Under the pieces are notes generated by a model, which did no database searches, was not told the DNA's origin, and worked only from the letters and a program-made list of their open reading frames with translations. Made by a program: the position numbers and the translations under genes. From positions 1 through 64,000 of the forward strand of contig CAKQUG010000001.1 of assembly GCA_934277545.1 (NCBI GenBank): a stretch of DNA of 64,000 bases, in the 5' to 3' direction. Position 1 is the stretch's first letter. The number at the start of each line of letters is the position of its first letter. Positions 40,110 to 49,863 of the stretch are shown one piece after another. The stretch is from an uncultured Alphaproteobacteria bacterium (GTDB taxonomy: Bacteria; Pseudomonadota; Alphaproteobacteria; RF32; CAG-239).

Positions 40110-40977
40110 TATTATCGTTTTCCAAAAAATCGCTCAAGTTTTCGCTTTCGGCTGAAAGTCCGTAATCCACTATGCGGACATATTCGACTCTACTGATGTC
40201 CGCCATTGTTTCAACATCTATCACGCCGTTTTTTATCGAATTTACAAAACCTATCGGTAAACCGGACGGAAACATTCCGCCCACACCGGAAGTTACGACC
40301 ACATCGCCTTCCTGAATATCCGAGGTTGATCGAGTAAACATCAGCTGCGGCAAAGCGGTATTGTTGCCGCTCAAAATTCCGCGCACCCTTGTGCGCTCTA
40401 TTACCACCGGAATCTTTGAGTTGATGTCCGTTACCAAAATTACTTTGGCATAATGTCCGCTGACTTTATCAATGCGTCCGATAACGCTTTCATCACCCAA
40501 AACAATTTGCCCTTTTTGCACTGCTTCATCGCCGACATAAACCAACAACGCATGTGTAAATCCGTCCCCGGATTCGGCAATAATTTTAGCACTCATAAAA
40601 GTTGCATCTGCCGGAGGAACATAATTAAGCAAGCGCTCCAAAAGCTGATTTTCCACTTCCAAAGTGCGAACTTTATTTTGCAGCATCAACATTTGTTTAT
40701 TTTCTACCTGCAAAACACGGTTATCTTCATAAATATGGCTGATGTCATAAAAATAGGTATAAATCCGATGAAGCAGCCTGGACGGCAACTCCACCACTTG
40801 CATAACCGGTCCGGTAACATTCATTACAGCCCTATTTGCCATATCAACAACCACACTGTCAACTTTACTCAGCAATATAAGCAAAAGGGCGCTGACAAAC
40901 AAAATAAAAATAAAAAAACGGCGCAGTAACGTTTTAATTTCGCCTATTCGGATAAGCAATATACCGCGCCGTTTCAT
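40099..40977 (-). CDS. mreC: rod shape-determining protein MreC
   Basis: This bitopic periplasmic scaffold of the elongasome has an N-terminal transmembrane helix (FFIFILFVSALLLILLSKV). A coiled coil (NRVLQVENKQMLMLQNKVRTLEVENQLLERLL, in heptads) and the double beta-barrel domain with VLVTDINSKIPV and RGILSGNN follow. VTSGVGGMFPSGLPIGFV is the most conserved segment. Length 292. It lies 18 bases after mreB. Confidence 0.95.
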   Translation of the reverse strand: MKRRGILLIRIGEIKTLLRRFFIFILFVSALLLILLSKVDSVVVDMANRAVMNVTGPVMQVVELPSRLLHRIYTYFYDISHIYEDNRVLQVENKQMLMLQNKVRTLEVENQLLERLLNYVPPADATFMSAKIIAESGDGFTHALLVYVGDEAVQKGQIVLGDESVIGRIDKVSGHYAKVILVTDINSKIPVVIERTRVRGILSGNNTALPQLMFTRSTSDIQEGDVVVTSGVGGMFPSGLPIGFVNSIKNGVIDVETMADISRVEYVRIVDYGLSAESENLSDFLENDNNAQ

Positions 40978-40995
40978 TTTTTAATCCTTGTTTAT

Positions 40996-42036
40996 TTAAC
41001 CCATATTAGACAATGCGCTTTTGAGTTTGTTAACCTGATCTAAAGCCTTGCCACAGCCTTTTGCCACGCAGGCTAAAGGTTCTTCGGCAATAGATACCGG
41101 CAAGCCGGTTGCATTGCGCAAAACTTGGTCTAAATTTGCCAGCAAAGCGCCGCCGCCGGTCAAAACAATTCCTTTGTCAACAATATCGGCAGCCAATTCC
41201 GGCGCGGTATTTTCCAAAGCCACTTTAACAGCTTCCACAATGTCTGAAACCGGTTCTACCAAACTTTCGGCAACCTGTCTTTCGGTAACCACGATTTCCT
41301 TCGGCACGCCGTTCACCAAATCACGTCCTTTAATTTCCACCGTGCGGCCTTCGCCTTTTTCCGGCGGACAAGCCGAACCGATTTCTTTTTTAATTTTTTC
41401 GGCGCTGCTTTCACCTACCAGCAGATTTTTGTTGCGGCGAATGTAGTTAACAATAGCGCTGTCCATTTTATCTCCGCCCACGCGGATAGAGCGCGAATAT
41501 ACAATACCGCCCAAAGACAGTACGGCAACTTCGGTTGTGCCGCCGCCTATATCAACCACCATGCTGCCTGTCGGCTCTGTAACCGGCAGACCGGCGCCGA
41601 TAGCCGCAGCCATAGGCTCTTCAATCAACCAAACTTTGCGGGCGCCCGCATATTCTGCCGATTCCTGAATAGCGCGGCGTTCCACGGCGGTTGAACCGGA
41701 CGGCACACAAATAACAATCAACGGAGAAGCAAAAGCACGACGATTATGCACTTTGCAAATAAAATACTTTATCATTTCTTCGGCAATTTCAAAATCGGCA
41801 ATCACACCGTCTTTCAACGGGCGGATAGCCTGAATATTGCCCGGCGTGCGCCCCAGCATTTGTTTAGCCTCGTTACCCACCGCCAAAACCTGCTTACGGC
41901 CTTTATATTCTTCAATTGCCACCACCGACGGCTCATTCAAAACAACTCCTCGGTCGCGCACATAAACCAAAGTATTCGCGGTACCCAAGTCAATCGCCAT
42001 ATCGCTGGACAGCATTCCCATCAATTTTGCAAACAT
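40996..42036 (-). CDS. mreB: actin-like rod shape protein MreB
   Basis: MreB is the cytoskeletal filament that orients the elongation machinery. The actin-fold phosphate-1 loop DLGTANTLVY is near residue 17, phosphate 2 VVDIGGGTTEVAVLSLGG near 163, and adenosine motif LTGGGALL near 290. The N-terminal amphipathic start is MFAKLMGMLSSDMAIDLG. Length 346 is standard. It heads the five-gene rod operon. TTGCAC...TATAAA upstream (15-base spacer) is a possible promoter. Confidence 0.97.
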   Translation of the reverse strand: MFAKLMGMLSSDMAIDLGTANTLVYVRDRGVVLNEPSVVAIEEYKGRKQVLAVGNEAKQMLGRTPGNIQAIRPLKDGVIADFEIAEEMIKYFICKVHNRRAFASPLIVICVPSGSTAVERRAIQESAEYAGARKVWLIEEPMAAAIGAGLPVTEPTGSMVVDIGGGTTEVAVLSLGGIVYSRSIRVGGDKMDSAIVNYIRRNKNLLVGESSAEKIKKEIGSACPPEKGEGRTVEIKGRDLVNGVPKEIVVTERQVAESLVEPVSDIVEAVKVALENTAPELAADIVDKGIVLTGGGALLANLDQVLRNATGLPVSIAEEPLACVAKGCGKALDQVNKLKSALSNMG

Positions 42037-42126
42037 TCGTGTTTATCTCCATAATTTAACATTGTTTATTTTTTATAACTAAACAATACAATGTGCAAGA
42101 GTTTATATTATTGTTAACAGACTTGT

Positions 42127-43062
42127 TCACAGGTTTATAACATTGAAAATCTGTTGTAAATAGTCTTTTTGACCTTCATAGACATTTTCCAAAACAATAT
42201 CCGCCGGCATTTTATTTTTAAGCCAGGTCCGCTGCCGCTTGGCATATTGCCTGGTATGCAGTTTTGCTAAATTCAATGATTCTTCAAGCGGCATTTGCCC
42301 TTTTATAAACAAACTCAGTTCCGGAACTCCCAGAGCTTTCATTGCCGGCATATCCTCGGCGACGCCGCGTTTCAGCAGCTGCTCGATTTCCGACAAAACA
42401 CCTGCATCATTAACCATTTTATCAAGCCGCAGACAGCAGCGCTCGGCAATCACATCCAAAGACGGCATAATTTTCACGGTTATAAAATTCGCTTCCGGCA
42501 GTTTTTGAACAAGCGGCTTTTTATACCACTCCGACACCTTAATTCCGGTTGCTTCAATCACTTCCAAAGCGCGGATAATTCTGGTTTTATCATTTTGATT
42601 CAGCTTGGCGGCAATTTCTTCATCTTTTTGCTGCAATTCGGCATATAAATTTTCGAGTCCGTCTTGCGCCAAGCGAACCTGCAGACATTCCCGAATTTCT
42701 TTCGGCGTTTCCGGTATCGGCGTTACGCCTTTCAGCAACGCTTCAACATAAAATCCGGTTCCGCCGACCACTACCGGCAGTCGATTTTCCGCCCACAGTT
42801 TACGAATTTCCGCTACACATAAATTCAGCCAATCCACCACATTGCCGCGTTTAGCGCAATCATAAATTTCAAACAGACGGTGTTCCGCCAATTTTTTTTC
42901 AGCTTCTGTCGGCGCGGCGGCAATAATCGGAATATCTTTATAAATCTGCATAGAATCACAGTTTAGCACCACGCCGTTTAAGTCGTGCGCTGCCTGCGCC
43001 GCCAAGGCGGACTTACCGGAAGCCGTCGGTCCGGCAATAACCAAAACCGGATTCTTTCGCAT
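42127..43062 (-). CDS. miaA: tRNA dimethylallyltransferase
   Basis: MiaA adds the dimethylallyl group to A37 of tRNAs reading UNN codons. The P-loop is GPTASGKSALA (residues ~10-20), followed by NCDSMQIYKDIPIIAAAPT, VVGGTGFYVEAL and the RIIRALEV motif. A C-terminal LAKLHTRQYAKRQRTWLKN closes the family signature. Length 311. It is transcribed after the U32-family gene with 3 bases between them. hfq, often next to miaA, is absent. Confidence 0.95.
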   Translation of the reverse strand: MRKNPVLVIAGPTASGKSALAAQAAHDLNGVVLNCDSMQIYKDIPIIAAAPTEAEKKLAEHRLFEIYDCAKRGNVVDWLNLCVAEIRKLWAENRLPVVVGGTGFYVEALLKGVTPIPETPKEIRECLQVRLAQDGLENLYAELQQKDEEIAAKLNQNDKTRIIRALEVIEATGIKVSEWYKKPLVQKLPEANFITVKIMPSLDVIAERCCLRLDKMVNDAGVLSEIEQLLKRGVAEDMPAMKALGVPELSLFIKGQMPLEESLNLAKLHTRQYAKRQRTWLKNKMPADIVLENVYEGQKDYLQQIFNVINL

Positions 43063-43065
43063 ATT

Positions 43066-44469
43066 TTATTTATCCTCTTGGTTAATTAACTGCGAAAATT
43101 CCTGACGCTTGCGCTCATACATTTCAGCATTTTCACCGGATAACCCCTGTAACTTGCGGGCAATAACATATTGCGGCAACTTGGCTTTAACCTCTGCTAT
43201 CGGCAAATTCCACTGTGCAGGACGAATGCGGATTTTTTTGCCCTGCCCAGCCGAAACTCTCGAAGTAACTTCTCCGCTGTCGGCGTCTTCAAATTCCGTC
43301 AAAGTCAAACGCAAATTTTCCAGGGTATTTGGAATCAAAAAGTCAATAAACTCACCGCTGTTAATATAATTACGCACTTCAAAAATAGCATCTTCGCCCT
43401 GCCATTCCACAATCGAACCGGCAAACAGCCATTCGCCGAGCGTACGGGTATATTCGTAATTTTGGCTGATATTAGTCAACTTACCGTCGTGAAAACCTAA
43501 GCAATAGCCGCGATTCTGCAGTGTATATAAATCGTCCATATATTTCTTATAATCCCAATCCTGCGGATTCGCATAATAATCATCAATCGCCTTGCGATAA
43601 GCTCGTGCTACTGTTCCGGCGTAATATTCCGTTTTGTTGCGGCCTTCTACTTTCAATGAGTCCATACCGATTCCCAAAATATCGTTCAAACGCGGCATCA
43701 AACACATATCTTTGGAATTTAGCAAATAACCGCCGTGTTCATCTTCAACAATTTCATAATATTCCCCCGGTCTAAACTCTTCTTCCAGCAAAAATTCAAA
43801 GGCCTTGGCGTTATCCTGATTTATTTCCAGCTCTTTAATTGTGCCATCTTTCAAACGTAAGTGCATTTTATAGTGCCAACGGCAGCAATGTGCGCATTTT
43901 CCCTTATTAGCACTGCGGTCAGCCATAAAGTTGGAAATCAGGCAGCGTCCGGAATAAGACATACACATAGCGCCATGGACAAAACATTCCAGCAGCACAT
44001 CCGGACATTGCTCACGTATTTCAGCCATTTCCGCAAATGTAACTTCACGTCCCAAAACGCACAGACTTGCCCCCATTGACTGCCAAAATTTCACTGTTTG
44101 CCCCGAACAGATATTGGCTTGGGTAGAAACAAAACGTTTCAACTCCGGCGCGTTTTCTTTTAAATAATAAAACACCCCGGGGTCTGCCACCAAAACTCCA
44201 TCCGGTTTCAGCTCTTGCAAAGTTTTAACAAATTGAGGCAATTTGGCAGCTTCTTCATTATGGATATATAGATTTAAGGTCAGGTAGATTTTTTTACCTT
44301 TCTGATGTACAAAGTCGATTCCTTCTTTTAAATCTTCCAGCGAAAATTTAGACTGCGTGCGCAGGCTCATATCCGGTGTTCCGGCATAAACCGCATCGGC
44401 TCCGTATAATAACGCTGTTTTCAATTTTACCAGCGAACCGGCCGGCAAAAGTAATTCTGCTTTTTTCAT
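43066..44469 (-). CDS. U32 peptidase-family protein (TrhP/RlhA-like)
   Basis: The protein has the U32 signature region ECFVHGAMCMSYSGRCLISN with Cys residues that in TrhP/RlhA relatives act in prephenate-dependent tRNA or rRNA hydroxylation. The N-terminal domain starts AELLLPAGSLVKLKTALLYGADAVYAG. A C-terminal domain of ~130 residues with YEYTRTLGEWLFAG follows, as in YegQ/TrhP-size proteins (467 residues). I choose the ATG at 44469, which overlaps the DUF3108 stop as ATGA with AGAGG upstream. The longer frame lies inside the previous gene. A tRNA 5-hydroxyuridine role is plausible, beside miaA, but inferred. Confidence 0.85.
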   Translation of the reverse strand: MKKAELLLPAGSLVKLKTALLYGADAVYAGTPDMSLRTQSKFSLEDLKEGIDFVHQKGKKIYLTLNLYIHNEEAAKLPQFVKTLQELKPDGVLVADPGVFYYLKENAPELKRFVSTQANICSGQTVKFWQSMGASLCVLGREVTFAEMAEIREQCPDVLLECFVHGAMCMSYSGRCLISNFMADRSANKGKCAHCCRWHYKMHLRLKDGTIKELEINQDNAKAFEFLLEEEFRPGEYYEIVEDEHGGYLLNSKDMCLMPRLNDILGIGMDSLKVEGRNKTEYYAGTVARAYRKAIDDYYANPQDWDYKKYMDDLYTLQNRGYCLGFHDGKLTNISQNYEYTRTLGEWLFAGSIVEWQGEDAIFEVRNYINSGEFIDFLIPNTLENLRLTLTEFEDADSGEVTSRVSAGQGKKIRIRPAQWNLPIAEVKAKLPQYVIARKLQGLSGENAEMYERKRQEFSQLINQEDK

Positions 44470-45239
44470 GGTTTTACCTCTATATTTGTTGTTACCGCCT
44501 GCAATTTGCCGAACGGTGTGTTTTCTATCAAAATCTTTGCCACAAACCACGCCTTAGTTTTTTCATCTCTCAGCACCCAAAAATAAATCGGCTCGTCTTG
44601 ATTGAGTAAAAAACCGGCATCGGTATCTTCTAAAATTTCTTGTTTATATCGGCATTTCAACGCCTTTCCGGCAAAATAGTCCGTTTTTATTTTCTCCTTT
44701 TTCAGCGTTTTCACTGTCGATTTGGCATATTTTTTACCGTTGAACGAATATTGTTCCAAATCACAATTACCTTTTTTAATAATCTTTTGCGCCAGCTCGC
44801 CAAACACCGAAAGCAAGTCGCCTGAATACGGATATTGCGGATTGGTTTTTATTTCATCTTTGCGCTTGCGTTCATTTTTAACACTGACCCGATATTGCGG
44901 CACTCCGTCTTTATATACAATTTCTTTTGAACGATGCGTAAAACGGGTTTGCGTTTCATAGTAATAATCTTGCGGCTTAAAACCGGATTTATTATATGTT
45001 CCGACGCTGTGATATGTTGCCGTAAACGGATACAACACGCCAAACGTTCCGCTGGTGGAAACCGAAGTTTTAATATCATAGTCTTTATCCTGATAAAAAG
45101 CGTAGCTGAATGTTTCTTCACAAGCATCAAACAGCCCGATGGTTGTTTGCATATAATGCTTAACCTCCAGCGCCTGCACTTCTGCACACCACATCAATAC
45201 AGATAAAAATATTAAAAGTCCGTTTTTCATTTTAGCCAT
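44466..45239 (-). CDS. DUF3108 periplasmic protein
   Basis: An N-terminal signal peptide (GLLIFLSVLMWCAEVQA) precedes a beta-rich body of the DUF3108 type, with the pattern of G-x-L...TAxYxSxGxxxxxGFxPxxYY near residues 65-90 and a late ILENTPFGKLQAVTTN segment. Such proteins are periplasmic and their role is unsettled. Length 257. MAKMKNG offers two ATGs, and the second gives a tidier signal peptide. It is translationally coupled to the U32-family gene. Confidence 0.75.
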   Translation of the reverse strand: MAKMKNGLLIFLSVLMWCAEVQALEVKHYMQTTIGLFDACEETFSYAFYQDKDYDIKTSVSTSGTFGVLYPFTATYHSVGTYNKSGFKPQDYYYETQTRFTHRSKEIVYKDGVPQYRVSVKNERKRKDEIKTNPQYPYSGDLLSVFGELAQKIIKKGNCDLEQYSFNGKKYAKSTVKTLKKEKIKTDYFAGKALKCRYKQEILEDTDAGFLLNQDEPIYFWVLRDEKTKAWFVAKILIENTPFGKLQAVTTNIEVKP

Positions 45240-45296
45240 TCATTAAACAATTTTACCTACAATAACAGAAATTTTAAGATTATAAAGGAAAAAATT

Positions 45297-46205
45297 ATGT
45301 CTGAAAAAGTTTTACTGGTTTACGGCGGATTTTCTGCTGAACGTGAAGTTAGTTTATCCTCAAAGAACGACATTGCCGCTGCCTTAAAAAGCAAAGGCTA
45401 TACTGTTATAGAACACAACTTAACTGATGTTTGGACTTTTTTAGATATTCTGAAAACCGAAAAGCCGGATGTGGTTTACAACGGTTTATACGGCAACTGG
45501 GGTGAAGACGGAGAAATTCAAGGCCTGCTCGATATGCTGCAAATTCCTTACACCCACTCCGGCTTAAAAGCCTCGGCTCTGGGTATGGATAAATACCTGA
45601 CTAAGCTACTGGCCTCTGCCGCCGGCGTTAAAGTGGCGCAAGGAGAAAAAACAACCGCCGCCGCTTATTTGCAAAACGGCACAAAAGTTCCATATCCCTA
45701 TGTAGTTAAACCGGTGTGCGACGGCTCCAGTGTCGGAGTTTATATCGTTCACAATGCCGAAGAAGAAAAAAACGTAACCTATACAGATTCAAACTTGCCT
45801 CTTTTGATAGAACAATACATTGCCGGTCGCGAACTAACCGTTATGTGTCTAAACGGCACAGCTAAAGTAATTACCGAACTTAAAACCGACTGTGCTTTTT
45901 ATGACTATCAGGCAAAATACACCACCGGCAAAACACATCACATTCTGCCGGCCGAGCTTCCCGAAGACATTGCAGAAACCTGTAAGCGTTACACCGAAAC
46001 CGTTTACAAGGCCTTAGGCTGCCGCTCGGTTGCCCGCTGCGACTTTCGATATAATAAAAAAGACGGAGTCGTTTTACTGGAAATCAACACCAACCCGGGA
46101 ATGACGGCGCTTTCATTAGTGCCGGAACAGGCTAAATATTTGGGAATATCTTTCGCAGATTTATGCGATATTCTGGTTAAAAACGCCGCCTGCCGTAAAA
46201 GATAA
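45297..46205 (+). CDS. ddl: D-alanine-D-alanine ligase
   Basis: This ATP-grasp enzyme makes the D-Ala-D-Ala dipeptide of the peptidoglycan stem. It has VYGGFSAEREVSLSS (N-terminal substrate loop), GEDGEIQGLLDML, KPVCDGSSVGV (ATP-grasp lid) and the metal-binding VVLLEINTNPGMT near the end. Length 302 is typical of DdlB. AAGGAAAAAATT precedes the ATG. In many alphas it lies in the mur-ddl-ftsQAZ cluster. Here it is isolated and faces away from the DUF3108 gene. Confidence 0.95.
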   Translation: MSEKVLLVYGGFSAEREVSLSSKNDIAAALKSKGYTVIEHNLTDVWTFLDILKTEKPDVVYNGLYGNWGEDGEIQGLLDMLQIPYTHSGLKASALGMDKYLTKLLASAAGVKVAQGEKTTAAAYLQNGTKVPYPYVVKPVCDGSSVGVYIVHNAEEEKNVTYTDSNLPLLIEQYIAGRELTVMCLNGTAKVITELKTDCAFYDYQAKYTTGKTHHILPAELPEDIAETCKRYTETVYKALGCRSVARCDFRYNKKDGVVLLEINTNPGMTALSLVPEQAKYLGISFADLCDILVKNAACRKR

Positions 46206-46207
46206 CT

Positions 46208-46339
46208 AAAAAAGATTACTGCGACTGCGCTTTAATGCTGACAATTCGGTTGTTATAAAAGATATTTATAAGTTTATGGATAAGCAAACGTGGCTCTACA
46301 ATCTGAAAACAGAAAAAGCGTCATCTTCTATTAACTGAT
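46208..46339 (+). pseudogene. possible gene remnant after ddl
   Basis: An open frame without an early start reads RFNADNSVVIKDIYKFMDKQ, then TWLYNLKTEKASSSIN and stop. The composition looks coding, but only an ATG at 46276 could start it, giving about 20 residues. I cannot assign it. Chance is a real alternative in this 170-base gap. Confidence 0.2.
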
Positions 46340-46374
46340 ATTCGACTTTGATTATTTAATGGTCGGAGCCATAT

Positions 46375-47148
46375 CTATCTGTCATGATAAGTATCATTTT
46401 GCCTTTGCATTAAAAAATGCCGAGTTAAATCATTTTTAAAATATTTATTTCCAGCCTCAATGCAATCATCGCAAATAGGCGGTAAGTTATTTTCTTTCAT
46501 GGCCATACGCATTCGCGTCACATCTCTAAAGTCGCCATTGGCACGTTGCTGCATAATGCAGGATTCATCAAGACAATGAGTGCCAAGATTTTCTTCCGAA
46601 TTTCTGCGATTAGAAGGCGTAAGCCCGATAACGTGACCAAATTCGTGCATCAAAACAGTTTTGAATTCTTCTTGTTTCAGATATCCGTTTTCATCTAAAA
46701 AACGCGCTGTTGACACAACGCAAAAACCGTTTTCGCTACCTATACCCAAAGCATAGTTGAGTAAAGAGTTGTCGCCTTGTCTGGCGTATAAATCGTGTTT
46801 TACCAACAAAATTGAAAGCTGAGGAATTTTTTGGCGATACGGGTCATTTGCTAAATCGTTCATTAGTGTGTTTAGGCAAATTTGTCCGCGTTCATACCGG
46901 TTATCTAATTTAGCTTGCAGTTTAGCTCGTTCAATATACCATCTGACGCTTTCATAAGGTTCTAAGAATGTTTGTCCGTCACGAATGACCAACGCATTAT
47001 CGCTTTGCCAATTTTTCAAATTACTTACCGGATACATTTTTTCATATTTAGGAAAACAAGCCATCATTTCTGAAATCCCTTGAACTGCCAAAGGTGTAAC
47101 AGCTTCAAGACCATTTTCACAAGTTATGTAGATGTCGCGTACTTTCAA
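46375..47148 (-). CDS. archaemetzincin-like zinc metalloprotease
   Basis: The metal site HEFGHVIGLTPSNR followed ~20 residues later by CLDESCIMQQ matches the archaemetzincin pattern (HExxHxxGxxx..., then CxxxxCxM), a metzincin-like protease group. The 257-residue protein has no signal peptide, so it probably acts in the cytoplasm. The C-terminus has CDDCIEAG, a possible second metal or structural pair. The best start is a TTG at 47148 with AAGAAG upstream, because the next ATG would delete the N-terminal domain. TTGCTT-N17-TATAAT lies upstream. Substrates are unknown, and the nearest genes (ddl, glgP) give no clue. Confidence 0.75.
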   Translation of the reverse strand: MKVRDIYITCENGLEAVTPLAVQGISEMMACFPKYEKMYPVSNLKNWQSDNALVIRDGQTFLEPYESVRWYIERAKLQAKLDNRYERGQICLNTLMNDLANDPYRQKIPQLSILLVKHDLYARQGDNSLLNYALGIGSENGFCVVSTARFLDENGYLKQEEFKTVLMHEFGHVIGLTPSNRRNSEENLGTHCLDESCIMQQRANGDFRDVTRMRMAMKENNLPPICDDCIEAGNKYFKNDLTRHFLMQRQNDTYHDR

Positions 47149-47179
47149 AACAATCTTCTTTCGTAAAATTCTCTTGGCA

Positions 47180-47208
47180 ATTATAGCAAAAATATTTTGT
47201 CAAAGCAA
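47180..47208 (-). promoter_or_regulatory. promoter of metalloprotease gene
   Basis: On the minus strand TTGCTT (47208-47203), 17 bases and consensus TATAAT (47185-47180). Confidence 0.5.
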
Positions 47209-47319
47209 ATGCTTTGTGAAAAATGTTTTGTGTTCTTGCCTTTTAAGAAGATGAGTGTTAAAAAGGAGCATCTATCTCTAAATTTATGAGTTGTAAAGAT
47301 AAAAAATCATTACAAACAT

Positions 47320-47346
47320 ATCCCCGTTATTTGCTATAACGGGGAT
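47320..47346 (-). terminator. glgP terminator
   Basis: ATCCCCGTTAT (47320-47330) pairs perfectly with ATAACGGGGAT (47336-47346). It lies 16 bases beyond the glgP stop. Confidence 0.7.
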
Positions 47347-47361
47347 ATTTGCCTGATGAAA

Positions 47362-49863
47362 CTATTTTTCATCAACCACCGGTTTAATGTGCCATATTCT
47401 GTCGGCATATTCCATAACCGCGCGGTCGCTGGAGAAATTACCGATTCTCGCCACATTGACCAAAGCCTTTTTTGCCCACTTCTCTTTGTCGTTATAGTCG
47501 CGTTCGGCTTGGTGCACTGCATTATTAAACGCTTCTATATCCGCCAAAATAAAGTAGTAGTCGCTGCCGAGCAAAGTATCAAAAATCGGGCGGAATAACT
47601 GCGGATAGTCTTTTTCGCAGAACATACTTGAATTTACGGCATTCAGAATACGTTTGATGTAGTCTGATTTTTCATACAATTCGCGCGGATTGTAGGTCAT
47701 GCGTTTGCCGCGCACTTGTTCGTCGGTCAAACCGAACAGATAGAAATTTTCTTCGCCTACTTCTTCACGAATTTCAATGTTAGCCCCATCGTATGTTCCG
47801 ATTGTCAAAGCACCGTTTAAGGCAAATTTCATATTGCTGGTACCGGAGGCTTCAAAGCCGGCAGTAGAAACCTGACAGCTCACGTCGGCGGCCGGAATTA
47901 AATATTCGGCAACCGAAACTTTATAGTCAGGAATAAACACTACCTTCAAAAATTCATTAACCCGCTCGTCATTATTAACCACTTCAGCCACGTTGTTTAT
48001 CAATTTAATGATAAGTTTGGCAAAAGTATAAGACGGAGCCGCCTTGCCGGCAAAAATATAGGTTTTCGGTGTAATCGGACGAACATTGTCGCGGGTAATC
48101 GCCAAATAATCGCCGATAACCTGCAAAATAGTCATCAGCTGACGTTTATATTCGTGAATACGCTTAGCGTGCACAATATACATGCTGTTCGGATCAACCA
48201 TTATGCGGGTTGCACGATATACCTTTTGCGCCAAACGTTTTTTATTTTCGCTTTTAATTTTCAAAAAGTCTTTTAAAAACGCCTTGTCTTCTGAATATTT
48301 TTCAATATTGCGCAGTTGTTCCAAATCAGTAATCCACGATGTTCCGATTTTGTCAGAAATAAGATTTGCTAAATCGTGGTTGGCACGCAGCATCCAGCGG
48401 CGAGGTGTTACGCCGTTGGTTACGTTTGTGAATTTTTCCGGCCACAATTCGTAAAATTCAGGAACCAAAGAATGCTTTACCAATTCGGAGTGCAATTTAG
48501 CCACACCATTTATTGAAAACGAACCGACAATAGAGAGGTTGGCCATGCGGATAACCTGATTATCGCCCTCGCCGTCCACAATCGAAACTTTGCCAAGTTT
48601 GTAAGAATCTTCGCCAAAACGGCTGCGGGCAAATTCCATAAAGCGACGATTGATTTCATAAATAATCTGCAAATGGCGCGGTAAAAAGCGGCGAATAATC
48701 GAGCTGCTCCATTTTTCTAAGGCTTCCGGCAACAAGGTATGATTGGTATAGGCAAAAATTTTAGTAACAATTTCCCATGAGTCGTCCCATTCCTGTCCGT
48801 AAACATCCATAAGTTGACGCATCATTTCCACAATAGCCAAAGCCGGATGAGTATCGTTTAACTGAATGCAGACATAGTCCGGCATTTTCTTGAAATCATT
48901 GCTTTTTTCCATAAAGCGACGAATAATATCCTGAATTGCGCAAGAAACAAAGAAATATTGCTGTGTCAAACGCAGCTCTTTACCTTGTTCAATGTTGTCA
49001 GACGGATACAAAACCTTAGAAATTGTTTCCGTACGGATTTTATCCCGCACGGCTTCGATATAGCCGCCGCTGTTAAAGATGTTCAAATCCAACTCATCAT
49101 CAGTTTTGGCAGAAAACAAACGCAGATAATTAACCGATTTGCCGTTATAGCCGACAACCGGAAAATCATACGGCACGCCATATAAAGTGTGGGTGTTCGC
49201 CCAAACATAGCTGACTTTTCCGTCCGGTTTATTATACATTTCCACGTTACCGCCGATTGGAATGGTAACGGTGCGGTCGGCACGGGCAAACTGCCACGGA
49301 GAATCTTCCCCCAGCCAGTTATCAGCCTGTTCAACCTGATAGCCGTTTTCAAACTTTTGCTTAAACAAGCCGTATTCATAGTTAATTCCGTAGCCAAAGC
49401 CCGGAATACCCAACGATGCCATAGAGTCCATATAGCAGGCCGCCAAACGGCCCAAACCGCCGTTACCCAAAGCCGGGTCATATTCGGCATCAAAAATATC
49501 ATTTAATGAAAAATCAGGGAAACCCTCAATTTTTATGTCTTTTAAAATATCATAAAGCCCAAGGTTATAAAGGTTATTTTCCAATGAACGACCTATTAAA
49601 TATTCAATAGACAGATAATATATGCGCTTTGTGCCATGCTCATTATAGCGGGCAATGGTGTCATACATCCTGTCCATGGCAAACTCGCGCACCGCCAAAG
49701 CCACGACTTTAAACGCCTCGTCTTTGGTCAGCTCGCAATTTCGCTTGCCGATAAAATATTTTGCATAATGCTCAATAGAAAGTTTCAATCGAGCGCGGTC
49801 AATTTCATCCATAACACTTTTATTTTCTGTTACCACAGTTTTATCTCCCATAATTTTTAACAT
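47362..49863 (-). CDS. glgP: glycogen/maltodextrin phosphorylase
   Basis: GlgP removes glucose-1-phosphate from alpha-1,4-glucans using pyridoxal phosphate. The PLP-site segment STAGFEASGTSNMKFALNGA lies near residue 660, with the lysine after SNM. Other family motifs are YYLSIEYLIGRSL, ALGNGGLGRLAACYMDS, QLNDTHPALAI and HAKRIHEYKRQ. Length 833 is normal. The start may be the ATG at 49851 (MGDKTVV), because AAAGG abuts the ATG at 49863 too closely. No other glg gene is nearby, so glycogen synthesis genes, if present, lie elsewhere. Confidence 0.95.
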   Translation of the reverse strand: MLKIMGDKTVVTENKSVMDEIDRARLKLSIEHYAKYFIGKRNCELTKDEAFKVVALAVREFAMDRMYDTIARYNEHGTKRIYYLSIEYLIGRSLENNLYNLGLYDILKDIKIEGFPDFSLNDIFDAEYDPALGNGGLGRLAACYMDSMASLGIPGFGYGINYEYGLFKQKFENGYQVEQADNWLGEDSPWQFARADRTVTIPIGGNVEMYNKPDGKVSYVWANTHTLYGVPYDFPVVGYNGKSVNYLRLFSAKTDDELDLNIFNSGGYIEAVRDKIRTETISKVLYPSDNIEQGKELRLTQQYFFVSCAIQDIIRRFMEKSNDFKKMPDYVCIQLNDTHPALAIVEMMRQLMDVYGQEWDDSWEIVTKIFAYTNHTLLPEALEKWSSSIIRRFLPRHLQIIYEINRRFMEFARSRFGEDSYKLGKVSIVDGEGDNQVIRMANLSIVGSFSINGVAKLHSELVKHSLVPEFYELWPEKFTNVTNGVTPRRWMLRANHDLANLISDKIGTSWITDLEQLRNIEKYSEDKAFLKDFLKIKSENKKRLAQKVYRATRIMVDPNSMYIVHAKRIHEYKRQLMTILQVIGDYLAITRDNVRPITPKTYIFAGKAAPSYTFAKLIIKLINNVAEVVNNDERVNEFLKVVFIPDYKVSVAEYLIPAADVSCQVSTAGFEASGTSNMKFALNGALTIGTYDGANIEIREEVGEENFYLFGLTDEQVRGKRMTYNPRELYEKSDYIKRILNAVNSSMFCEKDYPQLFRPIFDTLLGSDYYFILADIEAFNNAVHQAERDYNDKEKWAKKALVNVARIGNFSSDRAVMEYADRIWHIKPVVDEK

